A DNA stretch of 64,000 nucleotides from Ruminiclostridium hungatei (GCF_002051585.1 NZ_MZGX01000021.1:1-64000); one strand, 5' to 3'; positions 8,554-18,108 are shown, counted from the first letter of the stretch. Translations and numbers: made by a program. Notes: generated from the letters alone by a model not told the origin.

Positions 8554-9723
8554 TTACAAGTATGGGGTAATTATCTTCTCCAAAGTGGGATTGACACCCA
8601 ATAGCCTTTTGATTGTGAGATATTCTTCTATGGCGGCTTTATTGGCACTTCCCGTTTTCTCGGCCCTTATCATGAGATTTTTTGGAGTTTCAAGCGGAGA
8701 AACATACTCTACTACCGACACCTTGTAGCCCACCGCCTCCAAAAGCATCACCCTTATGCCGTCGGTAAGCACATCCGCAAGTCTTGCTTTCAATACTCCG
8801 TGCCTTATTACATTCTGCAGCGGTTCAAATGAATACTGGCTGAGAATTTCCTTCTGGCAGCAGGGAACCATGACAATGGCTTTGGCATTATTTTTAACGG
8901 CCAGCGCTATTGCTTCATCAGTAGCGGTATCACAGGCATGAAGGCTTATGGCCAAATGAATATCCTCCTCCGAAGTATAATTTCTGATATCGGTAACCCG
9001 GAATTCCATATTTTTATAGTCCAGCCGGCTGGCAATACTTTGGGATGCTTCAATTACAGTTTTTGAAATATCCAGGCCGGTAAAGTGGCAGTTCTTTTTC
9101 AGAACCTCCTTGATATAATAGTTCAGGACAAAAGAAAGATAGGATTTCCCGCAGCCGCAGTCTACCACATTTATTTTTCCATACTTCCCGGACAGGTTTT
9201 TCAGCATGTCATCCACCAGTTCGATATAGTGGTCAATCTGGTTATATTTCCTTATCATGTCGTTTTTTATTTTGCCGTTTTCTCCAAGAATACCTATGGC
9301 CTTTAGCAATGCATCCGCTTTGCCCACTTTAATGTAATAGTCCCTGTTTGCAATCTGAGAGGTTTCATTATGGCCGCTGCAAGCCTCTGCTGCTTCCTGG
9401 TCCCTGGTCTGCATCCTGACATTCCTGTCATCGGCATCTATATGGATGGTGGTTCCCCTTTCCTCGTAAATCAGATTCATCGCTTCATATTGTTCGGCTA
9501 TTTTGCAGATTCTTGCCCCCAGCCAGGTAATCTCCATTTTGTCATTTCTCCCGTTATACTGGAGAAACAGCCTTTCTTCCTTCAAGGTGACTATTGCCTC
9601 ATAAAACTTTGTACCGGATTTCAGCTTTATTGTTATTTTCTTAAAGAAATCACCATTTTCTACTATTCTTTGTTCAAGTCCGGATAAAAACAGACCTATT
9701 TTCTGAATACTTTGCTTGTTCAT
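8554..9723 (-). CDS. SAM-dependent methyltransferase (Methyltransf_32 type)
   Basis: A 389-residue protein. The N-terminal half has no motif I recognise. The C-terminal half is a Rossmann methyltransferase with motif I NVVDCGCGKSYLSFVL, a GLDIS acidic strand and the LHACDTATDEAI/VMVPCCQKE signature of the Methyltransf_32 group. The substrate is unknown; related proteins are often annotated as RNA or small-molecule methylases. The ATG has AAAGGAG upstream. It lies close to two rRNA-modifying enzymes, which hints at RNA as substrate, but that is only context. Confidence 0.8.
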   Translation of the reverse strand: MNKQSIQKIGLFLSGLEQRIVENGDFFKKITIKLKSGTKFYEAIVTLKEERLFLQYNGRNDKMEITWLGARICKIAEQYEAMNLIYEERGTTIHIDADDRNVRMQTRDQEAAEACSGHNETSQIANRDYYIKVGKADALLKAIGILGENGKIKNDMIRKYNQIDHYIELVDDMLKNLSGKYGKINVVDCGCGKSYLSFVLNYYIKEVLKKNCHFTGLDISKTVIEASQSIASRLDYKNMEFRVTDIRNYTSEEDIHLAISLHACDTATDEAIALAVKNNAKAIVMVPCCQKEILSQYSFEPLQNVIRHGVLKARLADVLTDGIRVMLLEAVGYKVSVVEYVSPLETPKNLMIRAEKTGSANKAAIEEYLTIKRLLGVNPTLEKIITPYL

Positions 9724-9804
9724 TTTTCAGCTCCTTTACAAATTGCCGGCAGGAAGTCGCCAAAAAGCAGCGGCACCGCACCTTTTAATGCCTTTTCCCT
9801 ATTA

Positions 9805-10539
9805 TTAATGTTTTTGTACAGAGTCCTTGAGGAGCTCAACCTCCTCCGGGGCCAGTTCCCTGCACTCCCCCAGTTCCAGACCTTCGTCCAGCTCAAGCCT
9901 GCCCATGCTAAGCCTTTTAAGATAAATAACCTTTTTACCCACTGCTTCAAACATCCTTTTTACCTGATGGAACTTGCCTTCCACAATGGAAAGCCTTATC
10001 TCGGACATCTGGCCGGTGCTGAGTATCTCCAGCTTTGCAGGCAGAGTTTTATAGCCGTCGTCCAGGGTTACTCCCTCTTCAAAAGCAGCGGCGTCGGCCT
10101 GCTCAACCCTGCCCTCCACACGGGCATAGTATTTCTTGGTAACATGCTTCCTGGGAGATAATATTTCATGCGCGAGCTGCCCGTCATTTGTCATGAGGAC
10201 AAGCCCCTCGGTATCAATATCCAGCCTGCCGGCGGGGAACAGCTCAAAGCATTTGTACTCCTCAGGCAAAATGTCAAATACCGTCCTCTGTCTGGTATCG
10301 GTAGTTGCAGAAATGACTCCCTGGGGCTTGTTCATCATCAGGTATATATATTTCCTGTACTCCAGCTTGATTCCATTCATCATTATTACACTCCCGGCAG
10401 GATCAACATGAACTCCGCTGTCTTTTGCAACCTGTCCGTCAACTGTAACCAATCCTTTTTTTACTGCACTTTTTATCTCAGTTCTGGAGCCAAAACCAAA
10501 ATTGGATAAAACCTTGTCCAGCCGCTGCTTTTGTTTCAA
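9805..10539 (-). CDS. Pseudouridine synthase, RsuA/RluB family
   Basis: A 244-residue RNA-modifying enzyme. The N-terminal 60 residues form an S4 RNA-binding domain (QRLDKVLSNFGFGSRTEI). The catalytic domain has MNKPQGVISAT and the catalytic-aspartate motif AGRLDIDTEGLVLMTNDG. The length and single-S4 layout best fit the 16S rRNA U516 enzyme RsuA or a 23S paralogue; I cannot decide between them. It is followed by a short gap from the RsmF-type methylase, so the two rRNA-modification genes may be co-transcribed. Confidence 0.9.
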   Translation of the reverse strand: MKQKQRLDKVLSNFGFGSRTEIKSAVKKGLVTVDGQVAKDSGVHVDPAGSVIMMNGIKLEYRKYIYLMMNKPQGVISATTDTRQRTVFDILPEEYKCFELFPAGRLDIDTEGLVLMTNDGQLAHEILSPRKHVTKKYYARVEGRVEQADAAAFEEGVTLDDGYKTLPAKLEILSTGQMSEIRLSIVEGKFHQVKRMFEAVGKKVIYLKRLSMGRLELDEGLELGECRELAPEEVELLKDSVQKH

Positions 10540-10579
10540 AAATCAAACCTCCCCTAAACAACTGCCCTTTGGATATCTG

Positions 10580-12010
10580 TCATGCCATTTTTCTCCACCC
10601 TTTGGGGTAAAGGTTTTTCAGCATGTCACCCGTCTGCTTCGCCCAGCCCAGTGTATGTCCGTCAACACAGATACCGGTATAGCCTCTTTCCCCAGACTCC
10701 TCAGACTCAGTCAGGGTCTCGCCCTTCAGGTAACTGTTTGCCTCTCTGGAACCGGCAGCAAAATTTATTTTTCTTTTCATTTCCTCATATTTCATGGACA
10801 CAGCCAATGAATGAGACGGAACAAAACCTTTTGGGCCGTTCTCCCCCAGATACCAGCCGAATTTAGCCACCTTCAGGCCCGCCAGGTCCGGGCATGCCCG
10901 GGGCAGGTGATAGAAATTGTTTCCTTTCTGAAAAGCAACCCCCTTCAAGTCCAAAGTTGTACTTTCATGAATAAATTCCGCCAATTCCCTGTTAAAGTTC
11001 CTTAAATCTTCCATAGTTTCAACAGAATAAGATTTTTCCCATTTTATAGGCCTGCTGTCAGCAGGGGTATCCTCTTCATTTTCAACGCCCTTTTTATTAA
11101 TCTCCTGCTTTCTCAGCAGGGCTGCAAAATGCCCTTCCCCGTTGAGCCTGTGCGGCCATAAACGGGCTGCCCTTGAAAAATCATATCTTCCGCCCGCCCA
11201 CTCACTGCGTCCGCCTTCAATACCACCGGCCTTGGGTATTTCCAGGAGCTCATACTCTCCCCGGTGGGCATCCATAAATCCTTCAATCATCAGCTCGTCC
11301 TCTTCCGGAGAGAAGGTACAAGTGGAATACAATATTACACCGCCCGGCCTCAACATTTTGTCAACCTCTTGAAGTATATCCCACTGCATGCTGCTGCATT
11401 TTTCACATTTGAATTTTTCCCAGCTTTTTACGGCATCCTCGTCTTTTCGGAACATACCCTCTCCCGAACAGGGTGCATCCACCATAATCCTGTCAAAAAA
11501 CCCTTCAAAGTTCCTGGCCAGCTTATGGGGTGATTCATTTAAAACTATTGCGTTTCTCACACCGCAAAGCTCTATGTTTTTAACAAGGGCCTTTACCCGG
11601 TCGGCATTAATATCATTTGAAACCAGCAAGCCCTGCCCGTTAAGCTGGGCCGCCATCTGAACAGATTTCCCTCCGGGAGCTGCACAAAGATCAAGAACCC
11701 GTTCTCCGGGCCTGACTCCGATTACCGCCCCCGGCAGCATGGCGCTGGGCTCCTGTATATAATACAAACCTGCGTAATAATAGGGATGTCTGCCCGGATT
11801 GTCCCCCTCCCTGTAGTAAAAACCGTCTGTAGTCCATGGAACAGGCTCCAGTTGAAATGGAGAAATCTTAAGAAAATCTTCAACGGATATTTTCAGGGTA
11901 TTGACTCTCAACCCATAAAATCTAGGCTTTTTATAAGATTCCAGATAGCTGTCGAATTCATCACCCATCAGCCCCTGCATTTTGTTAACAAATTCTTCGG
12001 GTAGCTTCAT
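10580..12010 (-). CDS. 16S rRNA (cytosine-C5) methyltransferase, RsmF/YebU type
   Basis: An m5C methylase of 476 residues from the MKLPEEF start typical of the family. The catalytic core is intact: DLCAAPGGKSVQMA (SAM binding), VDAPCSGEGMFRKDE (first cysteine) and YSTCTFSPEEDE (catalytic cysteine). The C-terminal region, with KFGWYLGENGPKGF, is the RsmF-type RNA-binding extension. An ATG at 12034 has a better spaced GGGAG site and would add eight residues, so the start is uncertain. The sequence around 12021-12031 and 12078-12088 forms a 9-bp inverted repeat in the leader. Confidence 0.9.
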   Translation of the reverse strand: MKLPEEFVNKMQGLMGDEFDSYLESYKKPRFYGLRVNTLKISVEDFLKISPFQLEPVPWTTDGFYYREGDNPGRHPYYYAGLYYIQEPSAMLPGAVIGVRPGERVLDLCAAPGGKSVQMAAQLNGQGLLVSNDINADRVKALVKNIELCGVRNAIVLNESPHKLARNFEGFFDRIMVDAPCSGEGMFRKDEDAVKSWEKFKCEKCSSMQWDILQEVDKMLRPGGVILYSTCTFSPEEDELMIEGFMDAHRGEYELLEIPKAGGIEGGRSEWAGGRYDFSRAARLWPHRLNGEGHFAALLRKQEINKKGVENEEDTPADSRPIKWEKSYSVETMEDLRNFNRELAEFIHESTTLDLKGVAFQKGNNFYHLPRACPDLAGLKVAKFGWYLGENGPKGFVPSHSLAVSMKYEEMKRKINFAAGSREANSYLKGETLTESEESGERGYTGICVDGHTLGWAKQTGDMLKNLYPKGWRKMA

Positions 12011-12266
12011 ATATAGTAAACAAACTCCTGTCATCAAATTAAACTCCCGTACCCATGCCGTATTACAGGCAATCCGATACAGGAGTTATTATACCACAAA
12101 ATATGGTACTTTAAAGAAGCGTTCACCATATTTATATTTTTAAGGCTCCCGCCTGCAAAATCAGACTATCCTTGATATTATACCGGTTTGGGCTTCATGT
12201 CCATTATATCTGAATAAAATAAGCATAAAATTACCCGCATGTACTGGATAACTTTACCATAGTTAA

Positions 12267-12739
12267 GTGTACCATGATTATGTAATTTACAAAATATGTA
12301 TAAGCTCTCTTGGCATTTATCCTACATATATTGGAACAGTTAATCACGAATGGGGGTTAATTCTTTTAAATCCTATCACCAATTACTACGATTCACAATA
12401 TCAAAGCTATTTAAGCGAAGGATATGCCAGTAACCAATCTGCTGTTTGGGCTTTTTCAGATGCTGTAAATTACATACCTATCATGAAGTCGCAGTCAGTT
12501 GCTTACTGCAAGAATGGCTACAGTTTTTTTAGTGGTTTAATGTCCCCTGGGAATATCATGGATTTTATGAATAATTTCAAAGGCAGATATTACGCCTTGG
12601 GGATAGTACTAGCAATTGTAAAGGTGCTTTTGATAGAGCTCTTAGTGCTGGCGTAATTATAAAAAGTGAGAGTTCGGTGGGGAGATTCTCAAAAAAGGAG
12701 TTTATGGAATTTAGGTGCTTATTATTAACCATTAGTTAA
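12267..12739 (+). pseudogene. Frameshifted remnant of an unrecognised gene
   Basis: The first 330 bases read as coherent protein (GIYPTYIGTVNHEWG, then SEGYASNQSAVWAF). Near base 12602, at a GGGG run, the reading becomes implausible. A one-base shift restores a coherent C-terminus (DSTSNCKGAFDRALSAGVII, then FSKKEFMEF) that ends with TAA at 12739. There is no clear ribosome binding site or N-terminus. I read this as a decayed gene fragment and do not recognise the family. Confidence 0.5.
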
Positions 12740-12743
12740 AAAT

Positions 12744-12784
12744 AAAAGGAATGACATGGTATAATTATACCGTGTTATTCCTTT
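12744..12784. terminator. Long symmetrical hairpin, likely bidirectional terminator
   Basis: Bases 12745-12784 form a near-perfect 18-20 bp stem with only a few loop bases and two wobble pairs. A-rich sequence lies on the left and T-containing sequence on the right. It separates the gene remnant from the next small membrane protein. Confidence 0.7.
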
Positions 12785-12812
12785 ATGATTTGAATATGAA
12801 AGGATAAGAATT

Positions 12813-13196
12813 ATGTTCTATGTAATTTGGTTAATACTAACTTCTGTTTTATCAGTTTTAGGAATAGTCCGGTTTAAACCCCACTACCACAATGATGATA
12901 TGGCATCACCCCTGCTCACTGATATTACTACTGTAACTGTTTTTTTACCCTGCTATTTTATATTATTATGGTTACTCATTCATATAGTATATGCACATGT
13001 AAACAGTCTCAAAATAAAAGCAGCCTTAATTTCGTTTTTTTCAATCTCCGGGTTTCTATTATCTCTTTTATTTTTAGATTTTTACTCACTAACTTTCAGA
13101 ACTTTAATATCTTTTGTATTAATGACTGTAACTTTTATTTATTTTTATATAACAGCCTTTATATATAGAAAAAGTAATTTTTTTCGAAAGAATTAA
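12813..13196 (+). CDS. Small integral membrane protein of unknown function
   Basis: A 127-residue protein with four predicted membrane segments: about residues 2-20, 38-62, 70-88 and 95-117. It ends in a basic tail (YRKSNFFRKN). The ATG has AAAGGATAAG upstream. The composition (Phe/Leu/Ile/Ser) is strongly membrane-like and no catalytic motif is visible. It is isolated between a gene remnant and tRNA-Glu. I cannot assign a family. Confidence 0.6.
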   Translation: MFYVIWLILTSVLSVLGIVRFKPHYHNDDMASPLLTDITTVTVFLPCYFILLWLLIHIVYAHVNSLKIKAALISFFSISGFLLSLLFLDFYSLTFRTLISFVLMTVTFIYFYITAFIYRKSNFFRKN

Positions 13197-13289
13197 TAAC
13201 TCATTTGAAAATCATATCAAAGGCAAATGTGGTGATAAATATAAAGAGTATATTTCTCTTTATATGGTGAATTTTACCGTACTCACTTC

Positions 13290-13318
13290 TTGACACCAAA
13301 TATTGCCCGTGCTATAAT
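13290..13318 (+). promoter_or_regulatory. Consensus sigma-A promoter of tRNA-Glu
   Basis: TTGACA at 13290-13295 and TATAAT at 13313-13318 are separated by exactly 17 bases. The tRNA gene starts 35 bases downstream of the -10 box. Confidence 0.85.
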
Positions 13319-13352
13319 AGCTTTTGTCATTAAGCTGGACAACAGCATATAT

Positions 13353-13428
13353 GGCCCATTGGTCAAGTGGCCTAAGACACCGCCCTCTCACGGCGGTAAC
13401 AGGGGTTCGAATCCCCTATGGGTCACCA
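13353..13428 (+). tRNA. tRNA-Glu (anticodon CTC)
   Basis: A 76-base gene including the encoded CCA. The acceptor stem pairs GGCCCAT with ATGGGTC, the anticodon arm is CCGCC-CTCTCAC-GGCGG, and the T arm has GGTTCGAATCC. The loop gives anticodon CTC, which reads GAG codons. A terminator hairpin follows directly. Confidence 0.95.
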
Positions 13429-13553
13429 ATTGGCGCCTGTGTTTTCTGCGGAAAACACAGGCGTTTTTGCTTTTCAAAAACGTGAAGCGCCTTACGGGCG
13501 AGACCAGTCTCCCCGTATGCCCCACTGGCCTCCGGCGGGGTTATGAACTGATG
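13429..13553 (+). repeat. 125-bp tRNA-trailing repeat, copy 1
   Basis: This starts immediately after the CCA of tRNA-Glu. Its first 40 bases are an intrinsic terminator (GCCTGTGTTTTC pairing with GAAAACACAGGC, then TTTTTG). The next 85 bases contain further short complementary segments. Nearly the same sequence follows tRNA-Arg on the opposite strand at 44581-44705, with about nine differences and two single-base indels. Confidence 0.9.
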
Positions 13554-13561
13554 CTGGGGAT

Positions 13562-14263
13562 TCATATGGATTGGGAATCAAACCTTATTCTATCCTTATT
13601 GGTGGGAATACCGTCAACTACTTTTTGCCACTTTCCCTCCCGGAATACTTCATACTGTTCAAAAGCACAGGGCAACCCGTTTGCAGTAGCTATGTCACTG
13701 CTATCCATAAGCTGAAAATGCAGATGTGGAGCAAAGGAATTGCCTGAATGACCCACCCTGCCAATAACTTCACCCTTTCTTACACTCTGGCCGGCTGTCA
13801 CCTGGATAGACCCTGTTTGAAGGTGGACCAGCGCAGCATATACCCGGTGGCCGCATTCCAAAATTATGTAGTTGCCCGCAACAGACTGTATATTGTCTTT
13901 TTTCGGATTAAAAAGACCGGCATTTTTATAAGCCTTATACAAATCTGAAAGCAAATTTGTTCGTTCCCGTTCTTTATAACCATCCTCAGCTTGGACAACA
14001 ATCCCATCGCACGGTGCATATACTTCCTGTCCCCAACAGTAATATTCCTTCAGAGGAACTCCCAGAAGAAGATATTGCAGAAAGCTAACGCCATAAGCGG
14101 GCCAGCCCCTTCTTTCCCAATCCACTTGTATAAAATCATATGCATATCTTGTTCCAAACCGGTTTGTTCCATGGCTTGGTATTTTTGCTCCAGGAGTGTT
14201 TGGAGAGAGCCATTCTCCCCGCAAATGAAACTCTACAATTATGGGTTCACGCGTTTCACTCAT
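13562..14263 (-). CDS. M23-family metallopeptidase
   Basis: A 233-residue protein with the zinc/catalytic layout of LytM-type endopeptidases: SHGTNRFGTRYAYDF (first metal His and Asp), VYAPCDGIV, GNYIILE and HSGNSFAPHLHFQL (HxH metal motif). No signal peptide is visible, so it may act inside the cell, in the forespore, or leave by another route. An insertion between residues 95 and 125 separates the core strands. The ATG has AGGAG ten bases upstream. Its stop lies nine bases beyond the tRNA-trailing repeat, so that repeat may also sit at the end of this transcript. Confidence 0.85.
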   Translation of the reverse strand: MSETREPIIVEFHLRGEWLSPNTPGAKIPSHGTNRFGTRYAYDFIQVDWERRGWPAYGVSFLQYLLLGVPLKEYYCWGQEVYAPCDGIVVQAEDGYKERERTNLLSDLYKAYKNAGLFNPKKDNIQSVAGNYIILECGHRVYAALVHLQTGSIQVTAGQSVRKGEVIGRVGHSGNSFAPHLHFQLMDSSDIATANGLPCAFEQYEVFREGKWQKVVDGIPTNKDRIRFDSQSI

Positions 14264-14372
14264 CTTTTCTCCTATACGTTCATTGTATGATTACATATCA
14301 TATCAAACATTTGACAGTAACATGCAAATACATGGTGTTTTTAATATTTTTATGCTTCTGAACCTCTGCCCG

Positions 14373-14828
14373 TTATCTTCTGATGTATTCCGTCACCTTA
14401 TCGGTAAACAAAATCCCGTCCAGATGATCGATTTCATGGCACAGGCACTTTGCCAATTCCCCGGTTCCTGTGAGCCTGACACTCTCTCCCTTTTCATTAA
14501 GCGCCTCCACAGTAACCTTTGCAGGGCGCTTCAACCTGCCGTATACATTGGGTATGCTGAGACAGCCCTCTGTCACTTCCTGGCTCCCCTCCATCAATGT
14601 AATCACAGGATTTACAAGTTTTATAAGCCCCTGCCCCATATCCAGCACCACCAGGCGCTTAAGTATTCCAACCTGTGGTGCGGCAAGCCCCGCACCATTC
14701 TCGGTACTGTACATTGTGTCAGCCATATCGGCAAGCAATTGCCTGATCTGGTCATTAACCTCCTCCACAGGCCTGCTCTTCTTTCTCAATATTTCATCCT
14801 GTGACAGCCTTATCTGCCTGATTGCCAT
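14373..14828 (-). CDS. def: Peptide deformylase
   Basis: A 151-residue cytosolic enzyme that removes the N-formyl group from nascent proteins. All three motifs are present: GAGLAAPQVG, EGCLSIP and the metal-binding HEIDHLDG. I chose the ATG at 14828 (MAIRQIRL), which has GGTGAG just upstream. The longer in-frame extension is basic, has no family similarity and overlaps the XRE gene. The XRE regulator ends 28 bases upstream on the same strand, suggesting a short operon. Confidence 0.93.
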   Translation of the reverse strand: MAIRQIRLSQDEILRKKSRPVEEVNDQIRQLLADMADTMYSTENGAGLAAPQVGILKRLVVLDMGQGLIKLVNPVITLMEGSQEVTEGCLSIPNVYGRLKRPAKVTVEALNEKGESVRLTGTGELAKCLCHEIDHLDGILFTDKVTEYIRR

Positions 14829-14856
14829 CAATCTCACCGCCTTTCCGTTTTTGCTC

Positions 14857-15111
14857 CTAAAGCGCTCTTTTTTCAACGATGTCACCTCTGCTTTTTTCAG
14901 CTCTTGACTTCCTCTCACTTTCTTCAAATATAAAGACTTCTTCAATGGTGCTTTCAAAAATCCTGCATATATCATATGCAAGCCATATGGACGGCTCGAA
15001 CCTTTCATTCTCTATGGCTATAATCGCCTGCCTTGACACGCCTACAAGCTCTCCAAGCTGCTCCTGCGTCAGCCCCATTGTCTCCCTCAGCTCTTTAATC
15101 CTGTTTTTCAT
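14857..15111 (-). CDS. XRE-family transcriptional regulator
   Basis: An 84-residue protein consisting of one helix-turn-helix domain (RIKELRETMGLTQEQLGELV, recognition helix VSRQAIIAIENERFEPS) and a short charged tail. The ATG at 15111 has GGAAGGAG eight bases upstream. It resembles the small Cro/YgzD-type regulators of Firmicutes. It precedes peptide deformylase on the same strand; its target is unknown. Confidence 0.85.
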   Translation of the reverse strand: MKNRIKELRETMGLTQEQLGELVGVSRQAIIAIENERFEPSIWLAYDICRIFESTIEEVFIFEESERKSRAEKSRGDIVEKRAL

Positions 15112-15304
15112 CCGGAATACTCCTTCCACTATTGTATGCTATATTTTTACAAGAGATTTCATATCACTATATTTCTGCTGTAATTTTCCGCTGTTGTTCA
15201 AAAAGCACAGTATGTAATGTTTACCTTACAGCAAGGTTATACCACATCATGAAAAATGTCAAGTCTACCTTACACCATTTCTGCATAAGGGTATGCAGCT
15301 CACC

Positions 15305-15339
15305 ACAAAAAAATACCCTGAGTGATTTCTCAGAGTATT
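15305..15339 (-). terminator. Intrinsic terminator of the citrate synthase-aconitase-GntR operon
   Basis: An 11-bp stem (15312-15322 with 15329-15339, one wobble pair) and a six-base loop are followed on the minus strand by seven T residues. It lies about 55 bases after the GntR stop codon. Confidence 0.85.
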
Positions 15340-15392
15340 TCATAATATCATTTCTCATTAAATTAACCTGTTTAAATTAACCTGTTGTCCAC

Positions 15393-16064
15393 TCATTTGT
15401 GATGAGTTTCGTTAAAGTTCTTGCTGGCATTGGTTATATGCTGGATTGTCAGCTTTTCAGCAGTATCCCCATCCTTGTTTTTTATGGCTTCAAAAATAGC
15501 ACGGTGCTCGTCAAATGACTTGGCCGGCCTTCCCGGAGTCTCAAAGGAATTGTTTCTGGCACTTTGAATATAAAAATGAAAGGTACTGAGCATATGCATC
15601 AAGGGCCTGCTTTTGCTGGCTCTGAAAATGATGTCATGAAATCTTGAGTCATATGTCATCAGATGCTGTGCATCGTTCTTCATAGTGTAGAACTCCTCAA
15701 ACTCAAGAGCCTCCTGCAGTTCCTTGATCTCTTCTTCTGTTATCTTCTCCGCCGCCCATCTGGCTGCAAGGCCTTCAATCATGGTCCGTATTATAAAGAT
15801 ATCTTCAACATCCTGTTCAGATACCCCCTTGACGATAACCCCTTTATTGGGTATGGACTGAACAAGCCCCTCCAGCTCGAGCTGCCTGATTGCCTCTCGT
15901 ATGGGTGTCCGGCTTACGCCAAGCTCCTCTGACAATCTTAACTCAATCAGACTGTCACCGGGCTTGTATACTCCGGTTAAAATCTGTTTTCGAAGCTGAT
16001 TAAAAACTTTTCCCCTGAGGGAATTCACCAGGTTTTCATTTTCATCATATTCAAGCCTAGCCAT
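15393..16064 (-). CDS. GntR-family (FadR subfamily) regulator
   Basis: A 223-residue DNA-binding regulator. An N-terminal winged helix (LRKQILTGVYKPGDSLIELR, then EELGVSRTPIREAIRQLE) is followed by an all-helical FCD ligand/metal domain (AARWAAEKITEEE, SRFHDIIFRAS, DEHRAIFEAIKNKDGD). I prefer the ATG at 16064; a GTG 14 codons upstream is possible. It is the last gene of the unit with aconitase and Re-citrate synthase. A TTGTATACAA-centred palindrome upstream of that unit looks like its own operator, so it probably senses a citrate-pathway intermediate. The ligand is not known. Confidence 0.88.
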   Translation of the reverse strand: MARLEYDENENLVNSLRGKVFNQLRKQILTGVYKPGDSLIELRLSEELGVSRTPIREAIRQLELEGLVQSIPNKGVIVKGVSEQDVEDIFIIRTMIEGLAARWAAEKITEEEIKELQEALEFEEFYTMKNDAQHLMTYDSRFHDIIFRASKSRPLMHMLSTFHFYIQSARNNSFETPGRPAKSFDEHRAIFEAIKNKDGDTAEKLTIQHITNASKNFNETHHK

Positions 16065-16182
16065 TTTTTGATTTCCCCATCCGCATTCCGTGCCAATGCA
16101 CTTCACGCCATTATTAAGAACAATTTACCTATATATAATCTTTAATCTATCTTTTATTTATCTTCTTATTATCTTTAATTTA

Positions 16183-18108
16183 TCAGTTGCTGACTTTGGT
16201 ATAATTCAGCAGACCTCCGGCAAGTATCATTTGAACCTGCCTGTCGGACAAGGACAGCTTGGCGCTGAATTCACTCTGCTTTGTCAGGTTTTTCACTATG
16301 ACAGCACCTGCTTCTTTAACCTGCTCTATTGCATCTTCTATTAAAAGCTCGTCATTCATATCAATACTATCATAATCCGTTTCATTTTCAAAGGTCATCG
16401 GAAGTATTCCCGAGTTAATCAGATTTGCCATGTGAATCCTTGCAAAGGATTTGGCAATAACACCTTTGATCCCGAGCTGCAACGGAGCCAGCGCAGCATG
16501 CTCCCTGCTTGAGCCCTGTCCATAATTTGAGCCCCCTATAATGAAGCCTCCTCCATTTGCCTTTGCTCTGGCAGGAAATTCCTGGTCACAGGGCGTGAGG
16601 CAGAATTCAGCCAGATAAGGTACGTTTGAACGGAACGGAAGCAGCTTTGCATTTGACGGCATAATATGATCAGTCGTTATATTATCTCCAACCTTTATCA
16701 ATGCCTTTCCCGTTACCTCTTCGCCCAACGGCCTGTTTACAGGGAACGGCTTGATATTGGGGCCTCTTACTACCTCAACCGTATTTCCCTCGGGAGCAGG
16801 TGCCACCACCAGATTGTCATTGATGACAAATTCCTTTGGCATTTCTATTTTAGGAGCTTCACCCAACTGGCGCGGATCGGTCAATACCCCTGTCAACGCA
16901 CTGGCAGCAGCCACCTCAGGACTCACCAGATAAACTTTTGCGGAAGTTGTTCCGCTTCTGCCTTCAAAGTTTCTGTTAAAGGTCCTTAATGACACCGCAT
17001 CAGTGCATGGAGCCTGACCCATTCCTATGCAGGGTCCGCAGGCAGATTCAAGTATTCGTGCCCCTGCCGCCACCATATCCGCCAGCGCCCCGTTCTGCGC
17101 AAGCATGGTAAGCACCTGCTTGGAGCCGGGAGCAATGACCAGGCTTACATTCTGAGCCACAGTCCGGCCTTTTAGTATGGCAGCAACCTTCATCATATCC
17201 ATATATGAAGAGTTGGTACAGCTTCCTATTGCTACCTGGTCAACCTTTATATTTCCTATTGCCGAAATCCTTTCGACATTGTCCGGACTATGGGGCATTG
17301 CAGCCATAGGTTCAAGCGTTGCCAAATCTATAACAACATGTTCGTCATAGACTGCATCGCTGTCCGGCAGCAATTCAACCCAATCATTTTCCCGGCCCTG
17401 TGCCCTCAAGAATTGAAGGGTCACCTCGTCACTTGGGAATATGGAAGTGGTAGCACCAAGCTCCGCCCCCATATTTGTGATAGTCGCCCTCTCAGGAACA
17501 GTCAAGGTTCTGATTCCTTCTCCCGCATATTCTATAACCTTGCCAATGCCGCCCTTGACAGACAGCACCCTTAATACTTCCAGTATGATATCCTTTGCAG
17601 CGGACCAGGAGTTCAGCTTTCCCTTAAGTTCAACCTTACAGACCCTGGGCATGGTCAGATAATAAGGTCCGCCGCCCATGGCCACTGCCACATCAAGCCC
17701 GCCTGCTCCGATAGCCAGCATGCCGATTCCGCCGCCTGTGGGAGTATGGCTGTCCGAACCAAGCAAAGTCATGCCCGGCACACCAAAGCGTTCCAGATGC
17801 ACCTGATGGCAAATTCCGTTTCCCGGCTTTGAAAAGTACACTCCATACTTTTCTGCCACAGTCTGGATATATTTGTGGTCATCAGCATTTTCAAACCCTG
17901 CCTGTAAAGTATTATGATCAATATAAGCCACGGATTTTTTTGTTTTGACCCTTGGTATACCTACGGCTTCAAACTGCAGGTATGCCATAGTACCTGTGGA
18001 ATCCTGGGTCAGCGTCTGATCGATTCTTATGGATATTTCACTGCCGGCTGTCATTTCCCCGGTCACCAGATGATTTTTTATTATTTTCTGTGCTATGTTC
18101 AAGCCCAT
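16183..18108 (-). CDS. Aconitate hydratase
   Basis: A 641-residue [4Fe-4S] dehydratase that interconverts citrate and isocitrate. Landmarks are GSDSHTPTGGGIGMLAIG, GSCTNSSYMDM with the first cluster cysteine, the CGPCIGMGQ pair of cluster cysteines, and the C-terminal swivel domain with GGSNYGQGSSREHAAL. The length matches the short AcnA-like/mitochondrial-type enzyme of anaerobes. It lies between Re-citrate synthase and the GntR regulator on the same strand. No isocitrate dehydrogenase follows in this window. Confidence 0.94.
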   Translation of the reverse strand: MGLNIAQKIIKNHLVTGEMTAGSEISIRIDQTLTQDSTGTMAYLQFEAVGIPRVKTKKSVAYIDHNTLQAGFENADDHKYIQTVAEKYGVYFSKPGNGICHQVHLERFGVPGMTLLGSDSHTPTGGGIGMLAIGAGGLDVAVAMGGGPYYLTMPRVCKVELKGKLNSWSAAKDIILEVLRVLSVKGGIGKVIEYAGEGIRTLTVPERATITNMGAELGATTSIFPSDEVTLQFLRAQGRENDWVELLPDSDAVYDEHVVIDLATLEPMAAMPHSPDNVERISAIGNIKVDQVAIGSCTNSSYMDMMKVAAILKGRTVAQNVSLVIAPGSKQVLTMLAQNGALADMVAAGARILESACGPCIGMGQAPCTDAVSLRTFNRNFEGRSGTTSAKVYLVSPEVAAASALTGVLTDPRQLGEAPKIEMPKEFVINDNLVVAPAPEGNTVEVVRGPNIKPFPVNRPLGEEVTGKALIKVGDNITTDHIMPSNAKLLPFRSNVPYLAEFCLTPCDQEFPARAKANGGGFIIGGSNYGQGSSREHAALAPLQLGIKGVIAKSFARIHMANLINSGILPMTFENETDYDSIDMNDELLIEDAIEQVKEAGAVIVKNLTKQSEFSAKLSLSDRQVQMILAGGLLNYTKVSN

